Below, one piece after another: positions 16,665 to 24,815 of a DNA stretch of 35,159 nucleotides (positions within the stretch are counted from its first letter, which is position 1; each line of letters begins with the position of its first letter). The notes under the pieces are model-generated. The model was not told the DNA's origin. It ran no database searches and saw only the letters and a list, made by a program, of their open reading frames with translations. The position numbers and the translations under genes are program-made. The stretch comes from Candidatus Poseidoniaceae archaeon (GTDB taxonomy: Archaea; Thermoplasmatota; Poseidoniia; Poseidoniales; Poseidoniaceae), in assembly GCA_949373075.1 (NCBI GenBank), contig CASIBX010000043.1:1-35159 (forward strand). The letters are read 5' to 3'.

Positions 16665-17201
16665 TCACTCTTCACTGAATGTGAAAGTAATAGGTGAGTC
16701 TGATTCCAGCATGATTTTGCCATTCAACCTAACACCTCTCACTATGTTAGAGCCAATACGAATCAATGGTCTAGCAGCCCATTTCCTGTGCATGTAAGTC
16801 GCGCCTTCAACATCGGGTAAAGGGAGTCTTGGGTCCCATTCACAGCGATAAGCAACACCTGAAAGTGCAGAAAGTGAAGATGCTGTTCGATAATTTATTG
16901 TCCAAGCGATCAAGGCCAAAAGGGCTTGAACTATGTTAGGGGGTTGGAAAAATAAAGAGAAGGCTGTGAAGGGCGATATTAGCAAGACAAGCATGTCTAC
17001 TCGGCCCGGAACGGCAGTAGTTCCAATCCAAACCGCTGCAAGTGACAACATCAGCCCCAATGCTAGGAAGGAAGTCGCTAGCAAGCCACCGCCTTTGAAA
17101 AGAATAAGAAGAAGCCCGCCAGTCAATGGTAGCAGTGACCAAGCCATAGGCCACAGCATCCTCGGGCCTGGGCCGGGAATCGACACTTCCTCCCAATTCA
17201 C
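16665..17201 (-). CDS. Multi-spanning membrane protein of unknown function
   Basis: The protein has 178 residues. Four hydrophobic helices are apparent: about 15-35, 39-64, 70-86 and 90-108. A soluble C-terminal part of some 70 residues contains EWDPRLPLPDVEGATY, RPLIRIGSNIVRGVRLNG and a closing SPITFTFSEE, which looks beta-rich. There is no signal peptide beyond the first helix. I do not recognise the family. It lies 58 nt downstream of gcvPB and upstream of the other unknown on the same strand; the two form a unit between glycine cleavage and purine genes. Confidence 0.55.
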   Translation of the reverse strand: MNWEEVSIPGPGPRMLWPMAWSLLPLTGGLLLILFKGGGLLATSFLALGLMLSLAAVWIGTTAVPGRVDMLVLLISPFTAFSLFFQPPNIVQALLALIAWTINYRTASSLSALSGVAYRCEWDPRLPLPDVEGATYMHRKWAARPLIRIGSNIVRGVRLNGKIMLESDSPITFTFSEE

Positions 17202-17259
17202 ATTAGGTGGTGGTGGGCACTAGACTTGAAGCATTTGCAAAATAACCCTCAAGTGAAGA

Positions 17260-18762
17260 CTATTCTTCGTCAAAAGGATATGACAAAACCAAATTACGAG
17301 CAGCATATACTTCATCAACACGCCTTACCTTGGTGGTAATTGGAGCTTCATGAAGAACATCTGGGTCTTCTTGTAAGACCTCGACAAACTTAATCGCAAA
17401 CTCATCTAATACTTCTTTGGATTCAGTTTCGGTTGGCTCAAACATCATGCACTCAGGTACAATCAGTGGGAAGTAAACTGTAGGCGCCATGTATCCTTTG
17501 TCAAGCAGTCCTTTTGCAATATCCATTGCCCCTATTCCAATCTCTTCTTTCATCGGAGCGAAAGATAACGTGAATTCGTGTTTCACGACATCAACAGGTG
17601 CACCATCACAGAACCGATGTCCAACACCTTTTGCCTCAGCTTCTTGCATGATTTTGTGGCGAAGGTAATTAGCATTGAGAACGGCGTGCTGTGACATGGT
17701 TTTCAGGTCCCTGCCATACCTACGGTAAAATGCCCATGAGCGAATCACTGCGCCACTATTACCGTGCCACTGTTGAACCTTACCAATACTATTTTCTGGT
17801 TCTTGCCAATGGTACCACCATTCTTTGTTAACCGAGGTCATACGGTCACCTGCCAATATAGGTCGTCGCTTTACAACAGGACCTGGCAAGAACTCTGCAA
17901 GATGAGATTTCACGCCGATTGGGCCAGAACCTGGGCCTCCTCCTCCGTGGGGCTGACTGAATGTTTTGTGAAGGTTGTAATGCACTGCATCGAAGCCCAT
18001 AATTCCAGGTGAAGTTAGACCTAAGATGGCATTGAAGTTAGCGCCATCATAGTACATCTGACCGCCAGCGGCATGAACGATTTCTGCGGCTTCTGCAATT
18101 TCCGGTTCAAATACTCCAAGTGTGCTAGGGTTCGTGATCATCATTGCAGCTGTATCATCACCAACAACTGCTCGCAGTGCGTTCAAATCGATACGCCCAT
18201 CTTCTTGGCTTGGAATCTCGATTATCTCAAACCCAGCCATCGAAGCACTTGCAGGATTGGTACCATGTGCGGAATCTGGAACGATTACTTTCGTTCTTTG
18301 TGATTCGCCGCGCTTTCTGAAATATTCTTGGAAGCACCTTATGGCCGTGAATTCGCCTTGAGCTCCAGCGACTGGCTGAAGAGTAACTGCATCCATACCA
18401 GCACAGATACCCAGCATTTCTTGCATTTCATGGAAAATAGACAATGTACCCTGAATCTGATGTTCAGGCTGTAGTGGATGAAGGTCTGCAATACCAGGTA
18501 ATTGTGCAATCACTTCATTGACACGAGGATTGTGTTTCATTGTACACGAACCTAGTGGATAAAATCCAGTGTCGATTCCGAAGTTTCTGGTCGAAAGCCA
18601 AGTGTAATGCCTTACCATTTCTGGTTCTGACAAACGTGGCCACTTTGGTAAATCCTTGCGTACAAGTGAAGACGGTATCTGTAAATTATCTGTAGGCATT
18701 ATGGATTCAGGTTGAGAGTATCCTTTCCCACCAGCTCCTTTGTGTTCGAATAAATGGCTCAT
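17260..18762 (-). CDS. gcvPB: Glycine dehydrogenase (decarboxylating) subunit 2
   Basis: The 500-residue PLP-binding half of the split P-protein decarboxylates glycine and passes the aminomethyl group to lipoyl GcvH. FYPLGSCTMKHNPR (68-80 region), HGTNPASASMAGFE and YNLHKTFSQPHGGGGPGSGP with the Schiff-base lysine K266 are diagnostic. The start is the ATG at 18760-18762, which overlaps the gcvPA stop by 4 nt (ATGA); an upstream ATG at 18795 would add non-homologous residues inside gcvPA. Together with gcvPA and gcvT it makes the glycine cleavage system; GcvH is not in the window. Confidence 0.96.
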   Translation of the reverse strand: MSHLFEHKGAGGKGYSQPESIMPTDNLQIPSSLVRKDLPKWPRLSEPEMVRHYTWLSTRNFGIDTGFYPLGSCTMKHNPRVNEVIAQLPGIADLHPLQPEHQIQGTLSIFHEMQEMLGICAGMDAVTLQPVAGAQGEFTAIRCFQEYFRKRGESQRTKVIVPDSAHGTNPASASMAGFEIIEIPSQEDGRIDLNALRAVVGDDTAAMMITNPSTLGVFEPEIAEAAEIVHAAGGQMYYDGANFNAILGLTSPGIMGFDAVHYNLHKTFSQPHGGGGPGSGPIGVKSHLAEFLPGPVVKRRPILAGDRMTSVNKEWWYHWQEPENSIGKVQQWHGNSGAVIRSWAFYRRYGRDLKTMSQHAVLNANYLRHKIMQEAEAKGVGHRFCDGAPVDVVKHEFTLSFAPMKEEIGIGAMDIAKGLLDKGYMAPTVYFPLIVPECMMFEPTETESKEVLDEFAIKFVEVLQEDPDVLHEAPITTKVRRVDEVYAARNLVLSYPFDEE

Positions 18763-20141
18763 GCGCTCACCCCCGGTGAAACCGATGCAGACCAAACTGC
18801 AAGATGAGCCGTTAGTAATTCAATTTCAGCAGCCTTAGTCTGGTCACTAAATGACACGAGTAGCCAATTGCGCCTCTCCGGGTACCAATTGGACAAATCA
18901 TATCCTCCGATCAGCCCTTGGGTGTCCAAGTATGCAATACAATCCGATGCAGCACCTGGCAACTCAACTACAAACTCATTGTAATGACAATTCATTACAT
19001 GTGGAATTGCTATTGTCGGTATTTCAGACAATTTCTTCTTTGCAAGTTCGCAAGCCGCCATATTTCGCTGTGCTAGTTTTTGCAATCCTTCAGGACCAAG
19101 TAGTGACATGTGCATTGCTCCCATCAAGGCAATCAAAGTTTCATTCGTACAAATGTTAGAGGTAGCACGATGACGTCGAATATGTTGTTCTCTAGTTGAA
19201 AGTGTTAGACAAAATGCTTCTTGGCCATCGACGTCAATTGAACGTCCAACGATACGACCTGGCATTTGCCTTAGATAGGCATTTGTGCAAGCAAATATAC
19301 CATACAATGGACCACCATAGGTAATTGGAGAGCCCAATGCTTGACCTTCACCGACAACAATATCTGCACCATAATTCCCAGGAGCCTCGATCAGCCCGAG
19401 ACTTACTGGAGATACACCTACAATGAATGCAGTTCCATCCCCGATTATCTCCTTGACACGTGTAAGACCGCCATCAAGAATACCTAATGGATTAGGTTGT
19501 TCGACATAGATACCGCAAGAACCAGCTGCTTCAGAAAGAGATTCCAGATTTAGAGTACCATCAGAATTATGGCGTAGCGTCTTGATTACAACGCCTCCAC
19601 CTTGGGTGTAATTCTCAATTACTGAAATCCGAGCAGGAGGCAGCAATTCGCTGATGTAAATAGTGTCCTTTTGAGTCGCTTTTCGGTTGTGGACTCTAAC
19701 CGCACAAGTGAGTGCTTCTGCAGCAGCGGTTGAACCATCATAAACTGACAAATTAGCCACTTTAAGGGATACTAGTTCACTGATTAGAGTTTGGAACTCC
19801 CACATGGCCTGTAGCATACCTTGGCTTACTTCAGGCTGATATGGGGTGTATGAGGTCAAGAACTCTCCACGAGTAATCAATTGAAAGACACTAGCAGGTA
19901 CGTAATTACGATTTAATCCGGCTCCGAGGAAATTTACTCTATCCCCTAATGCCACATTGGCGCCTAGTATTCTGCGAGCATCTGCAATTATTTCTTCTTC
20001 CGATTGTGGCCCACGTAGAGGAAGTTCTCCGTTCATTCTTACTGCTTCAGGAATATCTGCAAACAGGTCATCCATCGATGACATCCCCATTGCTTCTAGC
20101 ATCTCTTTTTCTCGTCCGAGATTTGGTAGTTGATCGACCAT
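18759..20141 (-). CDS. gcvPA: Glycine dehydrogenase (decarboxylating) subunit 1
   Basis: The 460-residue N-terminal half of the split P-protein has a typical start (EKEMLEAMGMSSMDDLFADI), then FLGAGLNRNYVPASV, TSYTPYQPEVSQGMLQAMWE and STREQHIRRHRATSNICTNE, all strongly conserved in GcvPA. It forms a heterotetramer with GcvPB, whose start codon overlaps its stop. A TATAAT-like element and GGAGG are visible upstream (about 20150-20163), in a 93-nt spacer divergent to the glycosyltransferase, so the gcvP promoter is probably here and independent of gcvT. Confidence 0.96.
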   Translation of the reverse strand: MVDQLPNLGREKEMLEAMGMSSMDDLFADIPEAVRMNGELPLRGPQSEEEIIADARRILGANVALGDRVNFLGAGLNRNYVPASVFQLITRGEFLTSYTPYQPEVSQGMLQAMWEFQTLISELVSLKVANLSVYDGSTAAAEALTCAVRVHNRKATQKDTIYISELLPPARISVIENYTQGGGVVIKTLRHNSDGTLNLESLSEAAGSCGIYVEQPNPLGILDGGLTRVKEIIGDGTAFIVGVSPVSLGLIEAPGNYGADIVVGEGQALGSPITYGGPLYGIFACTNAYLRQMPGRIVGRSIDVDGQEAFCLTLSTREQHIRRHRATSNICTNETLIALMGAMHMSLLGPEGLQKLAQRNMAACELAKKKLSEIPTIAIPHVMNCHYNEFVVELPGAASDCIAYLDTQGLIGGYDLSNWYPERRNWLLVSFSDQTKAAEIELLTAHLAVWSASVSPGVSA

Positions 20142-20234
20142 GCGTATCGGCCTCCATTATACTCCCAGCGCGGACCCATCATGAATGTTGGTTTACTAGC
20201 AAAGGTCATTGAAGGAGTCCTCATCGGCTAATTT

Positions 20235-21260
20235 ATGGCGCGTATTGCGATGGTAGTTACCAACGCATGCGCTCCAGATCCGAGAGTCGAAAGACATGCA
20301 AGATGGTTAGTTGAGGAAGGACACTCCGTTGAAATACACGCATGGGACAGAAGCCACACTAACCCGGAAAGTACCACACTGAACGGCTATAAAATCATAC
20401 GGACTCGAATCGGCAAACGTCCAACAGTTGGTAGTTTTCGGTCGTGGCAAGATAAAAACAGTTTTATTTCAAAATTAAATATCACGGCGGATTTGTTAAT
20501 TCTAAATGATACAGATACTGCGAATGTGAACTATAATGGTAAAATATTGTTAGATATTCATGATATGGCACATACATGGCCACTTATGCGGGGCAATTCC
20601 ATACTTCACAAATATGCTTCAAGAAAAATGCTGAAAGATGCGAAGAAAATAATGAATAAGTCCAACATGATAATCACCTCCGCATCGGGGTTTCAGGATT
20701 GGATTAGAACAGAGGGACATAACTCGGAAGTAATAATGAATCGTAGAATCCCTTTACGCTTAGAACAAGTTGATGAGAAAGTGATTGGCTATTTTGGACG
20801 CATCAGAGATTTTGAATCTATGAAAATTATGATTGAAGCATCTAAGATAGCAGGATTCCGAATAATAACAGCAGGAGATGGGTTAGCGGTTGAAAGAATG
20901 ATTGACGAATATCCAGAAATAGATCACAGAGGACCGTTTACTGAAGAGCAGTTACCAGATTTGATTGGAGAAATAAGCGTAATGTTTGCCATGTATTCAA
21001 TTGAACGGGGGAATATTATGGAAGGGGCAATACCAACTAAAATGCTTGATGCTGCAGCATTTGGAAGGCCAAGTATAGTAAATAGTGACACACCGATGGG
21101 TATTCTTTGCAGTGATGAAAATCTGGGCGTGACAGCATCCTTCAATAATCTGGAAGAAATTGCTAAAGCCATGGACAAAGCCCATGGAATGAAAATCAAT
21201 AATGTCAAGGGAGATGACAGAGAACTATTCGTTCAAGTAATCGACAATCTTCTAGATTAA
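20235..21260 (+). CDS. Glycosyltransferase, GT4-like
   Basis: The 341-residue GT-B fold enzyme has an N-terminal acceptor domain starting MVVTNACAPDPRVERHARWL with GHSVEIHAWDR, the pattern of GT4-type transferases (DPRV, GH.V). The donor domain has VIGYFGRIRDFES (266-nt-region before the middle), then AGDG, HRGPFTEEQLPDLI and GAIPTKMLDAAAFGRPSIV, the EPK/K-type sugar-nucleotide site. Donor and acceptor are unknown. It is alone on the plus strand between gcvPA and the large surface protein, whose many N-glycosylation sequons make surface glycan assembly an attractive but unproven role. Part of the gene (about 20460-20660) is noticeably AT-rich. Its TAA shares bases with the convergent stop (TTAA, 21257-21260). 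Confidence 0.82.
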   Translation: MARIAMVVTNACAPDPRVERHARWLVEEGHSVEIHAWDRSHTNPESTTLNGYKIIRTRIGKRPTVGSFRSWQDKNSFISKLNITADLLILNDTDTANVNYNGKILLDIHDMAHTWPLMRGNSILHKYASRKMLKDAKKIMNKSNMIITSASGFQDWIRTEGHNSEVIMNRRIPLRLEQVDEKVIGYFGRIRDFESMKIMIEASKIAGFRIITAGDGLAVERMIDEYPEIDHRGPFTEEQLPDLIGEISVMFAMYSIERGNIMEGAIPTKMLDAAAFGRPSIVNSDTPMGILCSDENLGVTASFNNLEEIAKAMDKAHGMKINNVKGDDRELFVQVIDNLLD

Positions 21261-24200
21261 TCGTTCCACTTAGTCCAAGTTTCATCAGAATTCTGATACC
21301 AACTGCCGCCATCATTAGCTCGGAACCAAACCGTTCCATTTTCATCCGGATCTAAATAATCTCCAGCAGGAAGGTCTTCCCATGAGTCAAGCGTTTCCTG
21401 ATCGGATGAAACCTCGTCACTGGTAGTGATGTCTTCAGAACTATCTTGAGATTGCTCTGGAGGTTCAGGACTCGGTAAATCAGTCAGTGGTTTGGGACCT
21501 GAACGGCCCTTCTTAGATTGAGGTTTTTTGGTAAGCATCATCACTACAGCACCAACCAGTCCCAGTATGACCACTCCACCGATAATACCGATTATGGTAA
21601 TTGTACTCATTGAATCATCTTCACTAGAGACTTCGTCCTCGACTTCAGTTTGACCGCCATCACTTGGTTCTAACAGCAGACATCCCGGATAATTTACTTC
21701 ATCATCAAATCGGCCGTCTGGAACATCTAGCGGACACATGTCGGCTGAGGTTGCATCTTCTACGAATATACCTGGCCATTCTGAATCTCGAGATTCATTC
21801 CATTCGGGGTTACCCCAATTGTCTCCAAATCCATCCTCATCGCTATCTCTCCACTGAGTTGGGTCGAGATAGAACATATCGGGACCATATCCTAGTGAGT
21901 CCCATTTATTGTAGCCCCAAAAAGCATCAGGGTCTGAATATCCATCTCCATCGAGATCGGGACATCCAAATCTATCGAGTGTTGATGTTCCTTCTTCGTC
22001 GGTACAGAAATCAACCATCACTCCTTCGAAGTTGTCGCCAAAACCATCACCATCAGAGTCTGCCCACTGAGAAGGTTCGTCTTTGAAGGCATCAGCACCT
22101 TGTGCTACACTCCACGAAATCTCAGGGTCTGAATATCCATCGCCATCGTTGTCGATACACCCGGTACGGTCCTGGCTGGAGTTACCGAAGAAGAATGGGC
22201 AATCATCCGGATTGTTCCCCGCTGGGTTGTCGCCAAATCCATCGCCATCACCATCATTCCATTGTGTTTCATCCTGGAAGAATGCATCTACAGAATCAGC
22301 CCAGCCATCAGAATCGAAATCAGGACAGCCTTTCATTCCTCCAAGGGAGGCTGTGCCTTCTTGCAAAGGACAGAAGTCAACTAAGTCTGAGAAACCATCG
22401 TTGTCATCATCATTATCTTCTCGGTCATCAATACAACCATCACCATCGTTATCATTGGTAGAATTCTTTCTCCAATTTGCAATACCGTTAGCACAAATGT
22501 CAACTTCATTGATTACACTATCATTGTCATTGTCATTATCTTCGTTGTCGTTGCGACAACCATCACCATCACGGTCGTTTGACTGACTTGAATTCCATCC
22601 AACTTCGCCTCGGGGGCATTCATCATAAGAGTCTAGGACTCCATCATTGTCATCATCAGTATCTTCATTTGATCCTTCATCTTCACAACCATCGTTATCC
22701 TTGTCAGTTTGTACTGCTGAAGTCCAATTTAGAGCACCTTGGACGCAATCATCCAATGTGTCATCGATACCATCGTCGTCATCATCTCCGTCACAAATAT
22801 CTCCTATTTCATCAGAGTCATAGTCTTCCTGAAGAGGATTGATTTCGTAATGGCAATTATCATCAATGTCTAGGACACTATCTCCATCATCATCTGTGTC
22901 TTCATCTAAATCTCGACATCCATCTCCATCTTGGTCGCTAGTAGAGTTGACTTCCCAATCTAGAACTCCAGTCGGGCAATTATCATTCGAATCGATTATT
23001 CCATCGTTGTCATCATCATTGTCTTCTTCTACATCTTTACAGCCATCTGCATCATAATCGAGAGTAGTATTCGATTGATTCCAATCTAGAACCCCATACC
23101 TACAGTCATCGATGACATCATGAAGCCCGTCGTTATCGTCATCAGTGTCACATTCATCACCTTTCAGATCGCCATCAAAATTACTTTGATTCGAATTGGC
23201 CGTGTTCAAACAGTTATCGGTGTAGTCGATTATTCCATCGTCATCTTTGTCGTGTTGGAATTTCCAAACGAAGATATCTTGGTCTGTCGCAGTTCGAGGT
23301 ATTCCACCAAACCAAACTGTTCCGCTGAAGTCTCCGCCTGCAACAATTGTCCCGTCACTCATGGTTAACAGTGCACCAACTGTATCATTGTCAGCACCAC
23401 CAATGCTCATTGCCCATTGGAAATTGGAATCATTATCGATTTGTGCAATAAAACCGTCATACTTACTGAAATTGGTGTTTTTGACTAGAGTATTAGTTCC
23501 AAAAGTCATGTCATCTAGGTGGTTCCCTCCAAACTGCACTTGTCCTTTCTGATTTACAGATAGAGCTTGCAATCTGTCGTCATCACTGCTACCTGCATGG
23601 TAAGTCCAGATCTGTGAACCTGATGAATCATATTTCAACACTAATACATCCCAGTTACCTTCTCCATCAACAGAATTACCGTTTTGTTTTTTGTACGACT
23701 GGAGGAAGTTACCTCCAACGACGATACCTCCATCTGGATGTAGCACGATATTGTTGAAATATACTCCACACTGACTACCGAATAGGCAGACCTTTCCACC
23801 GGTATTTTGACCCCAGATTAACGAGCCATCATCAGAGTATTTGACAATAAAGCCAGCATAAGTCGACGTTGGATTCGACATGAAACTACCATTCCATATC
23901 TCTGTTCCCGTACTGTAACCAGCGACATATGCATTATTGCTTGAAGGGTCGACAACTACCTGATATGGCACACTGGCACCGGTTCCTTCTGAATCCTTAG
24001 CCCAGTCCCATTGTGATGAAGAGATATTGTAGTAGGCTAGAAAGAATCTTGCATCGCCATCAGTATCATCGGTCGATAACTGCGTACCATCGAATTCAGT
24101 GAAGTTTTGATAATAGCCAGTGACATACAAATTGTCATAATTATCTGCCGCTAAATCCCATCCCACATCGACATCGAATCCTCCGAATTTCATAGCCCAA

Positions 24201-24778
24201 TCGAATTGACCAGTACTATTTACTCTAGCAAGCCATCCATCAAAACCAGTAGTTGTAACCGTATTGTCACCGAAATTCACTGTGCCCTGGAAATATCCAG
24301 TTCCATATACGTTATCATTTGAATCAATAGTCACTCCACGACATTCGTCGTAGTAAAGCGCAGTGCCTGCTGAAACCGCCCAAAGCCAAGTTCCAGCAGA
24401 GGATAATTTTGCCATAAGAATGTCGCCTTCTCCTTCGGTGTGAACTTGGATGTTACCGAAGTATGAAACTTGGTATATGGTGCCGCAGATAATGACATTG
24501 CCTTGCGAATCAAATACCATTTCATAGATCTCATCATCGTCCTGGGACCCGCCTGCCGCTGACCAGTTCGTGTTTGTCCCACGTCCTAAACCCACTGAGT
24601 TTAATGCGTCAATCTGGGGCTGTGTTAATTCAGAATCATCAATTAACTTGTCCTCGACAACCACAGTATCGTAACTGATGGTGATCGAATGAGTCTGCGT
24701 GATTGCAGGTATGGTTGAAAGAAGAAAACAAGCGATAATCCCCAAGGCTACTGCTCTGCGCATAACATGGCGTGGCAT
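21257..24778 (-). CDS. Giant secreted surface protein: beta-propeller plus thrombospondin-3-like repeats, C-terminal anchor
   Basis: The protein has 1173 residues. Signal peptide: basic MRRAVALG then a hydrophobic core to about residue 28. Residues ~55-505 hold SBBP-like beta-propeller repeats (units with GG..DD, YVTGYYQN, LAKLSS.G.W.WA). From ~510 to 1050 come Asp-rich thrombospondin-3-like units (DDDNDGIIDSNDNC type), some ~42 residues apart, then longer DGDGFGDN units. A transmembrane helix lies at 1059-1082, followed by KK..KK, a Pro/Ser/Glu linker and a short Trp/Tyr-rich tail domain. It is expected to be Ca-stabilised and anchored in the cytoplasmic membrane, facing outwards; adhesion or structural roles are inferred. 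GGGGTGA three bases before ATG 24778 is its ribosome-binding site. It follows gcvT by 37 nt with a hairpin between them. Confidence 0.85.
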   Translation of the reverse strand: MPRHVMRRAVALGIIACFLLSTIPAITQTHSITISYDTVVVEDKLIDDSELTQPQIDALNSVGLGRGTNTNWSAAGGSQDDDEIYEMVFDSQGNVIICGTIYQVSYFGNIQVHTEGEGDILMAKLSSAGTWLWAVSAGTALYYDECRGVTIDSNDNVYGTGYFQGTVNFGDNTVTTTGFDGWLARVNSTGQFDWAMKFGGFDVDVGWDLAADNYDNLYVTGYYQNFTEFDGTQLSTDDTDGDARFFLAYYNISSSQWDWAKDSEGTGASVPYQVVVDPSSNNAYVAGYSTGTEIWNGSFMSNPTSTYAGFIVKYSDDGSLIWGQNTGGKVCLFGSQCGVYFNNIVLHPDGGIVVGGNFLQSYKKQNGNSVDGEGNWDVLVLKYDSSGSQIWTYHAGSSDDDRLQALSVNQKGQVQFGGNHLDDMTFGTNTLVKNTNFSKYDGFIAQIDNDSNFQWAMSIGGADNDTVGALLTMSDGTIVAGGDFSGTVWFGGIPRTATDQDIFVWKFQHDKDDDGIIDYTDNCLNTANSNQSNFDGDLKGDECDTDDDNDGLHDVIDDCRYGVLDWNQSNTTLDYDADGCKDVEEDNDDDNDGIIDSNDNCPTGVLDWEVNSTSDQDGDGCRDLDEDTDDDGDSVLDIDDNCHYEINPLQEDYDSDEIGDICDGDDDDDGIDDTLDDCVQGALNWTSAVQTDKDNDGCEDEGSNEDTDDDNDGVLDSYDECPRGEVGWNSSQSNDRDGDGCRNDNEDNDNDNDSVINEVDICANGIANWRKNSTNDNDGDGCIDDREDNDDDNDGFSDLVDFCPLQEGTASLGGMKGCPDFDSDGWADSVDAFFQDETQWNDGDGDGFGDNPAGNNPDDCPFFFGNSSQDRTGCIDNDGDGYSDPEISWSVAQGADAFKDEPSQWADSDGDGFGDNFEGVMVDFCTDEEGTSTLDRFGCPDLDGDGYSDPDAFWGYNKWDSLGYGPDMFYLDPTQWRDSDEDGFGDNWGNPEWNESRDSEWPGIFVEDATSADMCPLDVPDGRFDDEVNYPGCLLLEPSDGGQTEVEDEVSSEDDSMSTITIIGIIGGVVILGLVGAVVMMLTKKPQSKKGRSGPKPLTDLPSPEPPEQSQDSSEDITTSDEVSSDQETLDSWEDLPAGDYLDPDENGTVWFRANDGGSWYQNSDETWTKWND
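22370..23106 (-). repeat. Tandem Asp-rich (TSP3-like) coding repeats with embedded N-glycosylation sequons
   Basis: The consensus unit is C-x-x-G-x-x-x-W-(N/x)..N-x-S/T..D-x-DGC-x-D-x-x-ED-x-DDDND-(G/S)..D-x-x-D-x-C. The conserved Trp codons start at complement positions 23081, 22955, 22724, 22595 and 22472, giving spacings of 42, 77, 43 and 41 residues; the 77-residue gap holds a shorter unit lacking the Trp. Each Trp-bearing unit has a sequon within -1 to +3 residues of the Trp. At DNA level this gives low-complexity CATCATC/TCATC tracts that create spurious Ser/His-rich reading frames on the plus strand. Confidence 0.8.
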
Positions 24779-24795
24779 TCACCCCTCATCAAGCC

Positions 24796-24814
24796 AACGC
24801 CCCTAAGGGGCGTT
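24796..24814. terminator. Perfect GC-rich palindrome between gcvT and the surface protein gene
   Basis: AACGCCCCTAAGGGGCGTT is a perfect inverted repeat (9-nt arms, one central base; realistic fold of 7-8 bp with a short loop). It begins one base after the gcvT stop (24816) and ends 18 nt before the surface-protein ATG. There is no T-run on the minus strand after it, so it is not a textbook terminator; an operator, processing site or attenuator is equally possible. Confidence 0.45.
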
Positions 24815-24815
24815 A

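Noticed and set aside
22083-22842. Long plus-strand ORFs rich in Ser, His and Pro
   Set aside because: They are the antisense of the Asp-rich repeats (GAT/GAC read backwards), lack any family motif and would lie inside the clearly coding surface protein.
22370-23106. CRISPR-like periodicity of short similar tracts
   Set aside because: The period follows protein repeats of 41-43 codons, units diverge at wobble positions and there are no identical direct repeats with unique spacers or cas genes.
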